Source: Planctomycetota bacterium (lineage in GTDB: Bacteria > Planctomycetota > Phycisphaerae > Phycisphaerales > UBA1924). Taken from it: a stretch of 40,510 bases of DNA. The stretch is taken from NCBI GenBank assembly GCA_024276195.1, contig JAJRXR010000010.1:1-40510 (forward strand), given 5' to 3'. Under the pieces are notes generated by a model, which saw only the letters and a list, made by a program, of their open reading frames with translations, did not search any database and was not told the DNA's origin. Numbering within the stretch: position 1 is the first letter of the stretch; the number at the start of each line of letters is the position of its first letter. The position numbers and the translations under genes are program-made. Below are positions 7,766-15,924 of the stretch, one piece after another.

Positions 7766-8986
7766 TTACCCCTCCGAAAGGGCCATCCGGCACAACATCT
7801 CAATCCCCAACCCCATCGCATCATCATTGAAGTCGTACTCCGCCTGGTGCAGCAGGGGCCAACTGGGCGCCCCGGGCGCCCGAACCCCCAGCACCGCGAA
7901 GCAGGCCGGGACGTGCCGCCCGTAAAACGAAAAATCTTCCCCCCCCATCGTCGGGTGCTCCACCCGGACGACCCGCTCGCGCCCCAGGGCCTCGTCGGCG
8001 ACCCCGAAGAACCGGGCCGCCTCCCCCTCGTCGTTGTACGTCACCGGGTACCCCTCCCGCTCGGTGATCTCCGCGCGGCACCCGTGGGCCTCGGCGACCC
8101 CCCCGATGATCGCCCTGACCCGCTCACGGGCCAGCGACCGCGTCTCGGGCGTGAGCGTGCGGATCGTCCCCCCCAGCGAGGCGCCGCTGGGGATGACGTT
8201 GTGGGCGACGCCCGCGTTGACCTGCCCGACCGTCACCACCACCGAATCCAATGGACCCACGTTCCGGCTGACGATGCTCTGCAACGCCGTGATGATCGCC
8301 CCCAGCGCCACGATCGGGTCCGCACCCTGGTGCGGGTACGCCGCGTGGGCCTGGCGCCCATGGATCACGGCGTCGAACTCGTCCGTCGCTGCGAGCAGCG
8401 GGCCGGGCCTGGTCCCGACCACGCCCAGCTCATAGTCGGGCCACCCGTGCTGCCCGTAGATCCGCCCGACGGGCGTGCCCAGCCCGCCCGCGCCCGCGCC
8501 TCGCAGGGCGCCGTCGTCGCACATCCGCTCCGCCCCCGCCCCGCCCTCCTCGGCGGGCTGGAAGATGAACGTCACCGGGTTGGGGCGCCGATCCAGTTTT
8601 TTCAGCACCCGCGCCGCGCCGATGAGCATCGCCGTGTGCCCATCGTGCCCGCACGCGTGCATCACCCCCGGGTTCGTCGAGGCGTAGGGCGTGCCGGTTC
8701 TTTCATCGATCGGCAGCGCGTCCATGTCCGCCCGCAGCGCGACGCTCGGGCCTTGCGCCCCGCCCGTCGCGGGCAGATGCCCGAGCACCCCGGTCCCGCC
8801 CGCGAGCCCGGGCTTGTGCGCCAGCCCGATCGCTGCAAGCTCGCGCACGACAACCCCGCTGGTGCGCCGCTCCTGGTACAGCAGCTCCGGGTGGGCGTGC
8901 AGGTCGCGGCGCAGCTCGATCAGCGAGGGCAGCTCGGGCTCGATCAGGTCTCGCAGGTGTGTGCCGGGCGGCGCGTTCGTGCTCAT
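7766..8986 (-). CDS. M20-family amidohydrolase (HipO/AmhX-type N-acyl amino acid hydrolase)
   Basis: A 406-residue metal-dependent hydrolase of the M20D group, which cleaves N-acyl or conjugated amino acids. Visible motifs are 'LRRDLHAHPEL' (25-35), 'LRADMDALP' (84-92), 'MHACGHDGHTAML' (109-121, metal ligands), 'QPAEEGGAGA' (143-152, catalytic Glu and ligand) and 'PTMGGEDFSFYG' near the C-terminus. The dimerisation lid domain lies between. Length is normal. The open frame extends far upstream, but the ATG at 8986 fits the family N-terminus. The gene follows the binding-protein gene by 20 bp on the same strand, suggesting co-transcription. Substrate is not determined. Confidence 0.92.
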   Translation of the reverse strand: MSTNAPPGTHLRDLIEPELPSLIELRRDLHAHPELLYQERRTSGVVVRELAAIGLAHKPGLAGGTGVLGHLPATGGAQGPSVALRADMDALPIDERTGTPYASTNPGVMHACGHDGHTAMLIGAARVLKKLDRRPNPVTFIFQPAEEGGAGAERMCDDGALRGAGAGGLGTPVGRIYGQHGWPDYELGVVGTRPGPLLAATDEFDAVIHGRQAHAAYPHQGADPIVALGAIITALQSIVSRNVGPLDSVVVTVGQVNAGVAHNVIPSGASLGGTIRTLTPETRSLARERVRAIIGGVAEAHGCRAEITEREGYPVTYNDEGEAARFFGVADEALGRERVVRVEHPTMGGEDFSFYGRHVPACFAVLGVRAPGAPSWPLLHQAEYDFNDDAMGLGIEMLCRMALSEG

Positions 8987-9006
8987 CTGCGATCGTAGGT
9001 GAGCGT

Positions 9007-10092
9007 TTACGGCCCCCGGCTCTCGTCCCACAGCTCCAGCGCCGGGGCGATGGCGTCGGCGACGCGCTCCAGATCCGGCAGCCACGCGTTCGGGATCACC
9101 AGGTCCGGGTGCAGCTCGATCGCGACCGGAATCACGGGCACGTTGCGCGATGCGCTCGACGCGATGCGTGATTCTGTCCGGGCGCTGAGCAGGAAGTCCA
9201 TAAACGCCCGGGCCTGTTCCGGGTTCGCCCCGCCGCGCACAACCCCGGCGGTGTTCGGGATCACCATCGCCCCGTTGGACGCCCACACCCCGTCGCCGGC
9301 GTGGGGATCTATGATCTCGTACACCAGCTCGACCGCCCAATCGTTGCGCTGCGCGCTCCAGACATCGTCGGTATCTGTCAGGCCCGCGTCGATCTCGCCC
9401 TCGGCGATGGCGCGGACTACCGAGGCGTTGCCGTCGTACAGGCGGATGTTGTTCGCCTCCATAGCCTCGCCCCAGCGCACGAACGCGGTTTTCCCCCACT
9501 GGTCCAGGAGCGCGCCCATCTGCCCGCGCGTGGTCCCGAACGCCGGGCGGGCCATGCCGACGCGCCCCTTCCATTTCGGGTCGGTCAGGTCCGCGAGCGA
9601 AACCGGGATGTCCTCCTCGCTGACGCGCTTGGGGCTGAAGGCGATCACTCGGGCGCGCTGGGCGAAGGCGTACCACTCGCCCCTGGAGGCGCGCAGGCGC
9701 GGGGGCCACTCGCCCACAAACTCCGCCTCGCCCAAGAGGCTCGTGTACGGTTCAAGCACGCCCTCGCGCGTGAGCTGGATTGTGCCGAACGCCTCGGACG
9801 ACCACCAGACGTCCGCCTTCGGGCTGTCCTTCTCCGCGATCAGGCGCATCACCAGCCCGGTGGTCTTGGTCGCCTCAGTGTCGCCCACCAGAAGCACCTT
9901 CACGCCCGATTCCTGTTCGTACGCCTCGACGACCTCGCGCAGCAGCTCGTCGTCCACGCTCGAATACAGCACCAGCTCACGCTGAGGCGCCTCGTCAGAC
10001 GGTCGGGAGCAAGCGCCGAGCATCAATGCGCACACAAGCGCGCCGCCCATGGCCAGCACATTCACGGTTCTGAGTATGGCGCTCGCAGGCAT
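9007..10092 (-). CDS. ABC-type iron(III)-like substrate-binding lipoprotein
   Basis: A 361-residue periplasmic binding protein of the FbpA/PotD-like extracellular binding family 1. It has a signal peptide with lipobox LGAC (Cys28), then 'ELVLYSSVDDELLREVVEAYE', 'KADVWWSSEAFGTIQL', 'LTDPKWKGRVGMARP' and 'VVRAIAEGEIDAGLTDTDDVW', all typical of this group. It is expected to be tethered to the membrane and to capture ferric iron or a similar ligand for an ABC importer. No permease or ATPase gene is nearby, so the partner must lie elsewhere. The frame is open well upstream, but the ATG at 10092 begins the signal peptide. Confidence 0.9.
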   Translation of the reverse strand: MPASAILRTVNVLAMGGALVCALMLGACSRPSDEAPQRELVLYSSVDDELLREVVEAYEQESGVKVLLVGDTEATKTTGLVMRLIAEKDSPKADVWWSSEAFGTIQLTREGVLEPYTSLLGEAEFVGEWPPRLRASRGEWYAFAQRARVIAFSPKRVSEEDIPVSLADLTDPKWKGRVGMARPAFGTTRGQMGALLDQWGKTAFVRWGEAMEANNIRLYDGNASVVRAIAEGEIDAGLTDTDDVWSAQRNDWAVELVYEIIDPHAGDGVWASNGAMVIPNTAGVVRGGANPEQARAFMDFLLSARTESRIASSASRNVPVIPVAIELHPDLVIPNAWLPDLERVADAIAPALELWDESRGP

Positions 10093-10133
10093 CACAAGAG
10101 AATAGCAGACGCGACCGCCCGCCCGGAGAGTGC

Positions 10134-11900
10134 TCAGTCGTCCGAATCGGCGCCCGCGGGGGTCACAGGCCCCCCGGCGCGTTTGGCTTTGGCGCGTGCT
10201 TCGAGGCGCCCGAAGTAGTGCTGGACGGCTCGCTCGTATTCGCGCGGGATGCGCTTGGTCTCGATCGCCTCGGCCGCCTCGGCCCGTCCCGCGTCCACCG
10301 CGCCCTCGAACGCCGCGACCGATTCGCCCCGGACCTGGTCCCCGAACACGAGCGTGGAGCCGATCGTCGGCCCGCCCTGGTTGAGCACCTTCTGCTTTTT
10401 CTTGTCGAGCATGAAGTCGATGGCGCGTTCGTCGGGGCTCTCGCCGTAGCCCTGGCCCGGGCCGCCCGAGCCCCGGCCTTGTTGCGAGCTGTCGCCCTCG
10501 CTCCAGTCGCCGAGGCCCTCGCCCATGCCCTCGCCGGGCGCCCCCTTGCCGCCGCCGTTCATGCACTCGCCCATCTGGTCCATCTGGCTCTGGACCTCGT
10601 TCATGGCGGACTCGAGCGATTCCATCTCGCCCTGGGCCATCTCCATGTCCGAGAGCTGCTCGCTCATCGACTCCATGCCCTCGGCGCCCTGCTCGCCCAT
10701 GCTCTGCTCGCTCATGCTCTGCGACATCTGTTGCATCGCCTGCGACATCGACTGCATCGACTCGCTCGCGCTCTGCTGCGACTGAGCCATCTGCTGGAGC
10801 TGGCTTGCCATGTCAGAGCTGATCGAGGGCATGTTCTCGAGCATCTCGGACATCTTCGACGGGCTCTGGGCCGCCTGCTGGGCTTGCTCCTCGCTCAGGC
10901 CCGCCTCCTGGAGCTTCTGCTCGAGCTCCTCGCGGCTTTCGGCCAGCTTCTCAAGCTGCTTGGCCAGGTTCTTGAGCTGCTTCTTGATCGCCTTGGCCTG
11001 CTCCTCGCTGAGCTCGCCCTGGCTGAGCTGCTCGCTCAGCTCGCGGAGCTGCTCCTTGGCCTCGCCGAAGTTGCCCCGCGCGAGCTGGCGCGCAAAGTCC
11101 GTCATCGCCCCCTCGCCCGGCTGGCGGAGCTTGCGCAGCGAGTTCTTGAGCGCCTCCATCTTCGCGCTCTTGTCCCCCGCCTGCGCCCGCTTGATCCTGT
11201 CCGAGAGCTTGGTCAGCTTCTTGATCGCGGCCCGACGGATGTCGTCGGCCTCGGTCGGCTTGTCCAGCTCATCACCGCCATCGTCGTCCGCGTCGTCATC
11301 GCCCAGGTCCACGTTTGTGTTGGCCAGCAGGTCTTCGAGGCGCTTCTCGCTCGCCTTGACCTCGCCCATCACTTCCTGGATCTGTCGCGATTGCTCGTCC
11401 GCCGCGTCCTTCTTGGCAAACAAGCCCGCGACGTCGTAGCTGGGCAGCCACCAGACAATCGCCAGCGCCAGGGCCGCCGCTAGAGCCGCGGGCCAGACCC
11501 GCGGCGGCGTCAGCGGGATCGCCTCGCGCACATCGACGCGGCGCGCCCGCTCGCTGGCCTGCTCAACAACGACGCTCGACCAGGCGCTGTTCTCGCTCTC
11601 GACACACAGCGCGGTGGAGATGGACTCGCGCAGCCCGCCGCGCTCGTCCACTTCTCGGGCGACCTCGGACGTGCGCGCGCGCCGGGCGGCGCTCCACGCC
11701 AGGGCCGCGAGAACACTCCCGCCCCCTGCACCAATGAAAAGCCAGTTCCAGGGCAGCTCGTACGGGAACAGCTTCTGCCCGATCCGCGCCAGCACGAGCG
11801 CGCCCAGCGCGATCGTCAGCGTGATCGTGATCGTTTTGAGCAGATCGACCAGGAACAGTCGCTTTGACGCGACCCTGAGCACGCGGCGGATGTCGTACAT
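10134..11900 (-). CDS. DUF4175-like membrane protein with long coiled-coil and Gln/Met/Ser-rich region
   Basis: A 588-residue protein. Two N-terminal membrane helices (about 18-40 and 53-70) are followed by a conserved soluble segment 'TSEVAREVDERGGLRESISTAL' and a third helix (about 128-148). A long coiled coil with acidic patches spans about 155-340. Residues 340-480 are a low-complexity stretch dominated by Q, M, S and E ('MQSMSQAMQQMSQSMSEQSM'). The C-terminus ends in a charged helix. The layout resembles DUF4175 family proteins often found with CoxE/BatA-type genes, but no such partners are visible. The ATG at 11900 has AGGAG upstream and a short hairpin directly before it. Function is unknown; a periplasmic scaffold is possible. 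Confidence 0.75.
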   Translation of the reverse strand: MYDIRRVLRVASKRLFLVDLLKTITITLTIALGALVLARIGQKLFPYELPWNWLFIGAGGGSVLAALAWSAARRARTSEVAREVDERGGLRESISTALCVESENSAWSSVVVEQASERARRVDVREAIPLTPPRVWPAALAAALALAIVWWLPSYDVAGLFAKKDAADEQSRQIQEVMGEVKASEKRLEDLLANTNVDLGDDDADDDGGDELDKPTEADDIRRAAIKKLTKLSDRIKRAQAGDKSAKMEALKNSLRKLRQPGEGAMTDFARQLARGNFGEAKEQLRELSEQLSQGELSEEQAKAIKKQLKNLAKQLEKLAESREELEQKLQEAGLSEEQAQQAAQSPSKMSEMLENMPSISSDMASQLQQMAQSQQSASESMQSMSQAMQQMSQSMSEQSMGEQGAEGMESMSEQLSDMEMAQGEMESLESAMNEVQSQMDQMGECMNGGGKGAPGEGMGEGLGDWSEGDSSQQGRGSGGPGQGYGESPDERAIDFMLDKKKQKVLNQGGPTIGSTLVFGDQVRGESVAAFEGAVDAGRAEAAEAIETKRIPREYERAVQHYFGRLEARAKAKRAGGPVTPAGADSDD

Positions 11901-11912
11901 GGCTCGCTCCTG

Positions 11913-11927
11913 GGGGCGATTCGCCCC
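11913..11927 (-). promoter_or_regulatory. Short hairpin before the ribosome site of the DUF4175-like gene
   Basis: GGGGCG-N3-CGCCCC lies immediately upstream of the AGGAG that precedes the ATG at 11900. It could modulate initiation, or may be a chance product of high GC. Confidence 0.3.
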
Positions 11928-12072
11928 GTGGTTTGCCCGACTGCTTCTTCGGAACCGTACCCCGCCGGGTTCGCCCCGGTTGCCCGGTGCGGCGCCAGAA
12001 CCGCGCCCGTCGGGGCGCCAGATCGAGCCCCGGGCTTGCCCATCGCCCGAAAGAGCCCCATGATGCCCCGCG

Positions 12073-13482
12073 ATGCCATCGGGCCAACACCGCACATCAT
12101 CCGAATCTTCGAGTGAAGCACAAGCCGATCGCGCCGGTTTTTTCTCGAATCTTGCCCGCGCCCCGTGGATCGACCCGCGCCAACGCGACGACGCCTTCGC
12201 CCGCCAGCACCAGCGCGACCTCATCGGCGTCCGCCTGCACTGGCTCTTTCTCACAGGCGGGCTCATCGCCTTCACCACGACCACCAGCGCCACCGAGATC
12301 GCCCTGGCGCCGGCGCTGGCCTACACGCTGATCCGCCTGAACAACACCTGGCGCTGCTACCGCTCGTGCCTGCTCCAGCCCGCGCTGATCCTGTCGGTCG
12401 CGCTGGTCGCGTGGAGCGCGCTGAGCCTGCTGTGGACCCCGAACGTCGCGCACGGGCTCGATGAGCTGGCGATGGCGCGCGTGCTGGCGATCTGGCTGAT
12501 TCTCTGGCCGCTGATCGAGTACCGGCGCTGGTTCATTGGCGCGCTGTGCGTCGGCTTCCTGATTGGCAACGCGATCCAGTTCCTGCACGCCCTCGGCGTC
12601 GCCCTCGACATCCCCGCCATCCGCTGGGACCGACACCTCGGGCGCAACTCGGGCTGGTGGGATCCCGTCGTCGCGGGCACGCTGCTCACGGGCGCACTCG
12701 GGCTCCACCTGCCCGCCGCCCTCATGGGCTCGGGCAAGTGGCGCCTCATGGGCGCGGGCGGATGCGTCATCACCGGCGTCGGCATCATCGCGACCGGGTC
12801 GCGCGGCGCCTGGATCGCCGCTGCGGGCCTGGTCGTCATCGCCCTATGTGTCGCGGGCGTTCACGCGATCCGCCACCGGTGGTCCAGCCCAAAGACACTC
12901 AGCGCCGGGCTCCTTGTGATTGTCCTGACGCTCGCCCTCGGCTGGCTGGTCGCGGGCTCAACCGTCCAGAGCCGGTTCAACGAGGCGCGGGATGAGCTCA
13001 CCCGCGCGGTCGAGGGCGATTACGACAGCTTCACCGGCGCCCGCCTGCTCATGGGACGCTGGGGCATCGACGCGATCAAGCGCAAGCCGATCACGGGCGT
13101 CGGCGTCGGCGGGTACGCCAGCGCTGTGCGCGCGCAGCTCGAACGTGAAGGATCGGATCCGGACTCGATATCGGTCCACGACCATGCGCACAACACGCTG
13201 ATCCAGATCGGCGCCACCACGGGCGCCGTGGGGCTTGTGCTGGCGCTGGGCGTGTTCGGGGTTTCGCTCGCGTCGGGGTTTGTGCGCGCCCCGGGCGAGC
13301 GGTTCGGCTCGTACGACGCCGGCCCGGCGTTTGCGCTCATCGGCCTGTTCCTGGCCGGCGGGTTTGACGTCGTCCACCTGAACTCACAGACCGGGGCGCT
13401 GCTGGGGCTGCTGATCGTCCTCTGCGCCAGCGCCCGACCGGCGCTGCGCCCGGGCGATCCGTTCAGTCATCCAGGGGCTTGA
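12073..13482 (+). CDS. O-antigen ligase family (Wzy_C/WaaL-like) membrane protein
   Basis: A 469-residue multi-spanning inner-membrane protein with about 11-12 helices. The Wzy_C region is seen in 'GVGIIATGSRGAWIAAAGL' (about 238-256), followed by a periplasmic loop with 'RLLMGRWGIDAIKRKPITGVGVGGY' and 'HDHAHNTLIQIGATTGAVGL' (about 366-385). The Arg and His residues of this loop are the ones required in WaaL/Wzy proteins. The protein probably joins or polymerises a lipid-linked polysaccharide at the periplasmic face. The N-terminal 50 residues are polar and the exact start is uncertain. It is transcribed divergently from the DUF4175-like gene and overlaps the convergent FmdB-like gene by 20 bp. 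Confidence 0.88.
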   Translation: MPSGQHRTSSESSSEAQADRAGFFSNLARAPWIDPRQRDDAFARQHQRDLIGVRLHWLFLTGGLIAFTTTTSATEIALAPALAYTLIRLNNTWRCYRSCLLQPALILSVALVAWSALSLLWTPNVAHGLDELAMARVLAIWLILWPLIEYRRWFIGALCVGFLIGNAIQFLHALGVALDIPAIRWDRHLGRNSGWWDPVVAGTLLTGALGLHLPAALMGSGKWRLMGAGGCVITGVGIIATGSRGAWIAAAGLVVIALCVAGVHAIRHRWSSPKTLSAGLLVIVLTLALGWLVAGSTVQSRFNEARDELTRAVEGDYDSFTGARLLMGRWGIDAIKRKPITGVGVGGYASAVRAQLEREGSDPDSISVHDHAHNTLIQIGATTGAVGLVLALGVFGVSLASGFVRAPGERFGSYDAGPAFALIGLFLAGGFDVVHLNSQTGALLGLLIVLCASARPALRPGDPFSHPGA

Positions 13483-13762
13483 TGGTCTTGGGGCCTTCGC
13501 TGCCCGCAACGCGCGAGAGCCCGCCGTCGGAGTTCTTCTCGTACTTGGTAAAGCCCATGCGATCGAGGTTTGAGTTGCTCAGCAGGCCCTTGGCTTTCAT
13601 GTCCGACCACTTGCCCGCAATATTCGGCGCCTGCGGCACCCGGTGCACCGGGCGCCCCTCGTGCTCGGTCAGCGCGTCCGCCGTGATCGGCTCGACGAGC
13701 TCGAAGCTCTCGCCCGTGCCCTCGCCCTTGTCATCCAGATACTCGTAAACGTACGTCGGCAT
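13463..13762 (-). CDS. FmdB-like small protein without the zinc-binding cysteines
   Basis: A 99-residue protein starting MPTYVYEY, the hallmark of the FmdB/CxxC_CxxC regulatory family, in which 'MPtYeY.C..CG..fe' precedes a zinc ribbon. Here the first Cys pair position reads 'LDDKGEGTGESFELVEPI' and the second reads 'HEGRPVHRVPQAPNI'. All cysteines are absent from the whole protein. The later part (KWSDMKAKGLLSNSNLDRMGFTKYEKN) may be a partner-binding tail. The ATG at 13762 is chosen over a GTG two codons upstream because the family starts with MPTY. The 3' end overlaps the O-antigen ligase gene by 20 bp tail to tail. Confidence 0.75.
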   Translation of the reverse strand: MPTYVYEYLDDKGEGTGESFELVEPITADALTEHEGRPVHRVPQAPNIAGKWSDMKAKGLLSNSNLDRMGFTKYEKNSDGGLSRVAGSEGPKTIKPLDD

Positions 13763-13773
13763 GCCCACATCAT

Positions 13774-13849
13774 ACGGAGGCGAGGGCTTCCAGCCCTCGC
13801 GCGATTGAGCGGGGCCAGGGGTGGGTGGGCTGGAAGCCCACCCCTCCGT
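13774..13849. repeat. Pair of inverted REP-like palindromes (GGAG type)
   Basis: Two palindromes face each other, 22 bp apart. The left one (13774-13800) is ACGGAG followed by arms GCGAGGGCT / AGCCCTCGC around TCC. The right one (13823-13849), on the opposite strand, is ACGGAG followed by arms GGGTGGGCT / AGCCCACCC around TCC. A shared 5' hexamer, the same TCC centre and inverted pairing match the REP/BIME plan. They sit between the FmdB-like gene start and the 3' end of the gene at 13859-14236. Confidence 0.75.
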
Positions 13850-13858
13850 GTGTCCGTT

Positions 13859-14236
13859 TCACCCGAACATCTGCCCCGACTCCACGTCCTGGAGCTTCCA
13901 GGCGTTTCCTCGGCACAGCTTCATGAGCACGGGGAAGGCGATGTCCGCTTCGATGACAGTGATCAGGGCTTGCTGGATGGTGTCGTGCCCGCGTGGGATC
14001 TCGACGACGATGCCGGGGCCGTGGAAGAAGATGGTGCCGCTGGACGTGCCGCCCGAGCCATCGCGGGCGGTGTTGTACGGGGCCAGGGCGTCCTCGACAT
14101 CCTCGGGTGATCCGAGCGGGGCGTACCCCGCCGATGGGTCCGACGGGTCGTTGGGGTTCAGGAGCACGAGCTGGCGTTTGGTGCGAGGGGGCACGGGGAG
14201 CATTGTTGCATCCCCATCTCGGGCGCGTCGGGCCAT
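13859..14236 (-). CDS. Hypothetical protein
   Basis: A 125-residue soluble protein with no signal peptide and no domain I recognise. A basic N-terminus (MARRARDGD) precedes a 'RQLVLLNPNDPSDPSAGYAPLGSPEDVEDALAPYN' segment. A core 'GTIFFHGPGIVVEIPRGHDTIQQALITVIEADIAFPVLMKLCR' looks like strands and a helix and may be a small alpha/beta domain. It follows the receiver gene on the same strand. The 51-bp gap between them is almost entirely a 7-bp tandem repeat, and there is no recognisable Shine-Dalgarno sequence before the ATG. Confidence 0.65.
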   Translation of the reverse strand: MARRARDGDATMLPVPPRTKRQLVLLNPNDPSDPSAGYAPLGSPEDVEDALAPYNTARDGSGGTSSGTIFFHGPGIVVEIPRGHDTIQQALITVIEADIAFPVLMKLCRGNAWKLQDVESGQMFG

Positions 14237-14239
14237 AGC

Positions 14240-14701
<462 letters not shown>

Positions 14702-14769
14702 CGTTCGTTCTCCCGCCCGTGATGGGTCAGTATCTCATGTCGCTGGCGTACAGGCAATGGGCGCCATGC

Positions 14770-15885
14770 TCAGGGCATGCGGCTGAGCCCGTGCTCGCTC
14801 AGGAACGCCCGATCGCGGTCGGACCGGTCCACGATCCGCGCCACGTCCTCATCGGTGTTCCAGGGCAGGGCCGCCAGCTTGGCCCGGAGTGGCTCCGGGA
14901 ACGCCCTGTTGAGGCGTTCGTGCCTCGGGCGACTCTTCCACATCCGGTGCATCCACAGGTACTGTTCCGGCGCGGCGCGAACCATTTTTTCCACGGCCCT
15001 GCGGTACCAGGCCGTCAGGTAGAACATCGGGTCCTCCTGGCTCCGGTACTCGCCGGCCTTGAGCACGCCCTCGATCTCGATGTGGTAATCCAGGGCGCCC
15101 GGGTGTCGGACCGCGCCCGCGCCCGAGCCGCGCGGCAGGCGCCTGGCCATCCCCGCGATCAGCGTCGCGTCGTGCTCGAGCGCCAGCAGCCCGATGGACT
15201 TGTAGCTGGAGGTCAAGCGCCCAAAGTACGGCACGAACAGCGCCCGGTCGCCCGCGTTCTGGTCGGCGACAAAGGCGGGGGCGCCCTTGCCCTCGCGGAG
15301 GATCTCGGGGAGCTGGTGCATGGCGCCGAACTTATCGAGCAGGATCATGCCGCGCCTGGAGCGAGACTCGCGGACCCAGGTGTCGAGCGGCCGGACATCG
15401 AGCGGGCGGTAGATGCTCTGGACCTTGAATCCGAGCAGGGCGACGGTGAAGCCGAGGACTTCCCAGTTGCCGCAGTGCCCGGTGATGAGGATGGCGGGCT
15501 TGCCGGTGAGCAGGACGTCGATGGCCTCTTTGATATCGCCCAGGCGGATGTGGTGGGGCCAGGCGTCCTCGGAGATGGCGCGCGAGCAGGCGGTCATCTC
15601 GACGCCCAGCTCAAACAAATGCTCGTACGCGCGGATCGCCAGCTCGTGGCGGGCAGGCAGGTCGAGCTCGGGCATGGCCTGCTCGATGTGCCCCATGGCG
15701 CGCTGCACGCGCGTGCGGTTGAACTTGGCCGAGCCGAAGGCGCGCCCGGCCTTGCGGGCGACATCGACCGATGGCCCAAGGCCGGCAACGCCCGGCGCGA
15801 CGAGCGCGCCTCGGATCGCGTAATAGAGCGCCGGGTGGATGACCGCCCGTTGGAGCGGCGTGGGCCCGGCGGGTCGGACGCCCAT
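14770..15885 (-). CDS. LpxL/HtrB-family lipid A late acyltransferase
   Basis: A 371-residue inner-membrane-associated acyltransferase that would add a secondary acyl chain to lipid A or a related lipid. The catalytic HX4E motif is 'HCGNWE' (His137-Glu142). 'RPLDVRPLDTWVRESRSRRGM' corresponds to the family's 'r.~~np.ld..l...R...g' region. 'FVADQNAGDRALFVPYFGR' is the D/Q block, and 'PEQYLWMHRMWKSRP' is the typical C-terminal motif. The gene lies downstream of the coiled-coil gene (39-bp gap) and upstream of the receiver gene. It fits with the O-antigen ligase nearby in implying LPS synthesis. Confidence 0.88.
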   Translation of the reverse strand: MGVRPAGPTPLQRAVIHPALYYAIRGALVAPGVAGLGPSVDVARKAGRAFGSAKFNRTRVQRAMGHIEQAMPELDLPARHELAIRAYEHLFELGVEMTACSRAISEDAWPHHIRLGDIKEAIDVLLTGKPAILITGHCGNWEVLGFTVALLGFKVQSIYRPLDVRPLDTWVRESRSRRGMILLDKFGAMHQLPEILREGKGAPAFVADQNAGDRALFVPYFGRLTSSYKSIGLLALEHDATLIAGMARRLPRGSGAGAVRHPGALDYHIEIEGVLKAGEYRSQEDPMFYLTAWYRRAVEKMVRAAPEQYLWMHRMWKSRPRHERLNRAFPEPLRAKLAALPWNTDEDVARIVDRSDRDRAFLSEHGLSRMP

Positions 15886-15924
15886 GCGGTGGGTCTCGCG
15901 GGTCTGGTTGAGCCGGGAAAGTCT

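Noticed and set aside
9007-10092. A complete iron ABC transporter locus
   Set aside because: Only the binding protein is present; neighbouring genes are an amidohydrolase and a DUF4175-like protein, with no permease or ATPase.
13774-13849. Bidirectional rho-independent terminator between the FmdB-like gene and its upstream neighbour
   Set aside because: Both palindromes lack T-runs and share a 5' ACGGAG and TCC centre in inverted orientation, which fits REP elements better.
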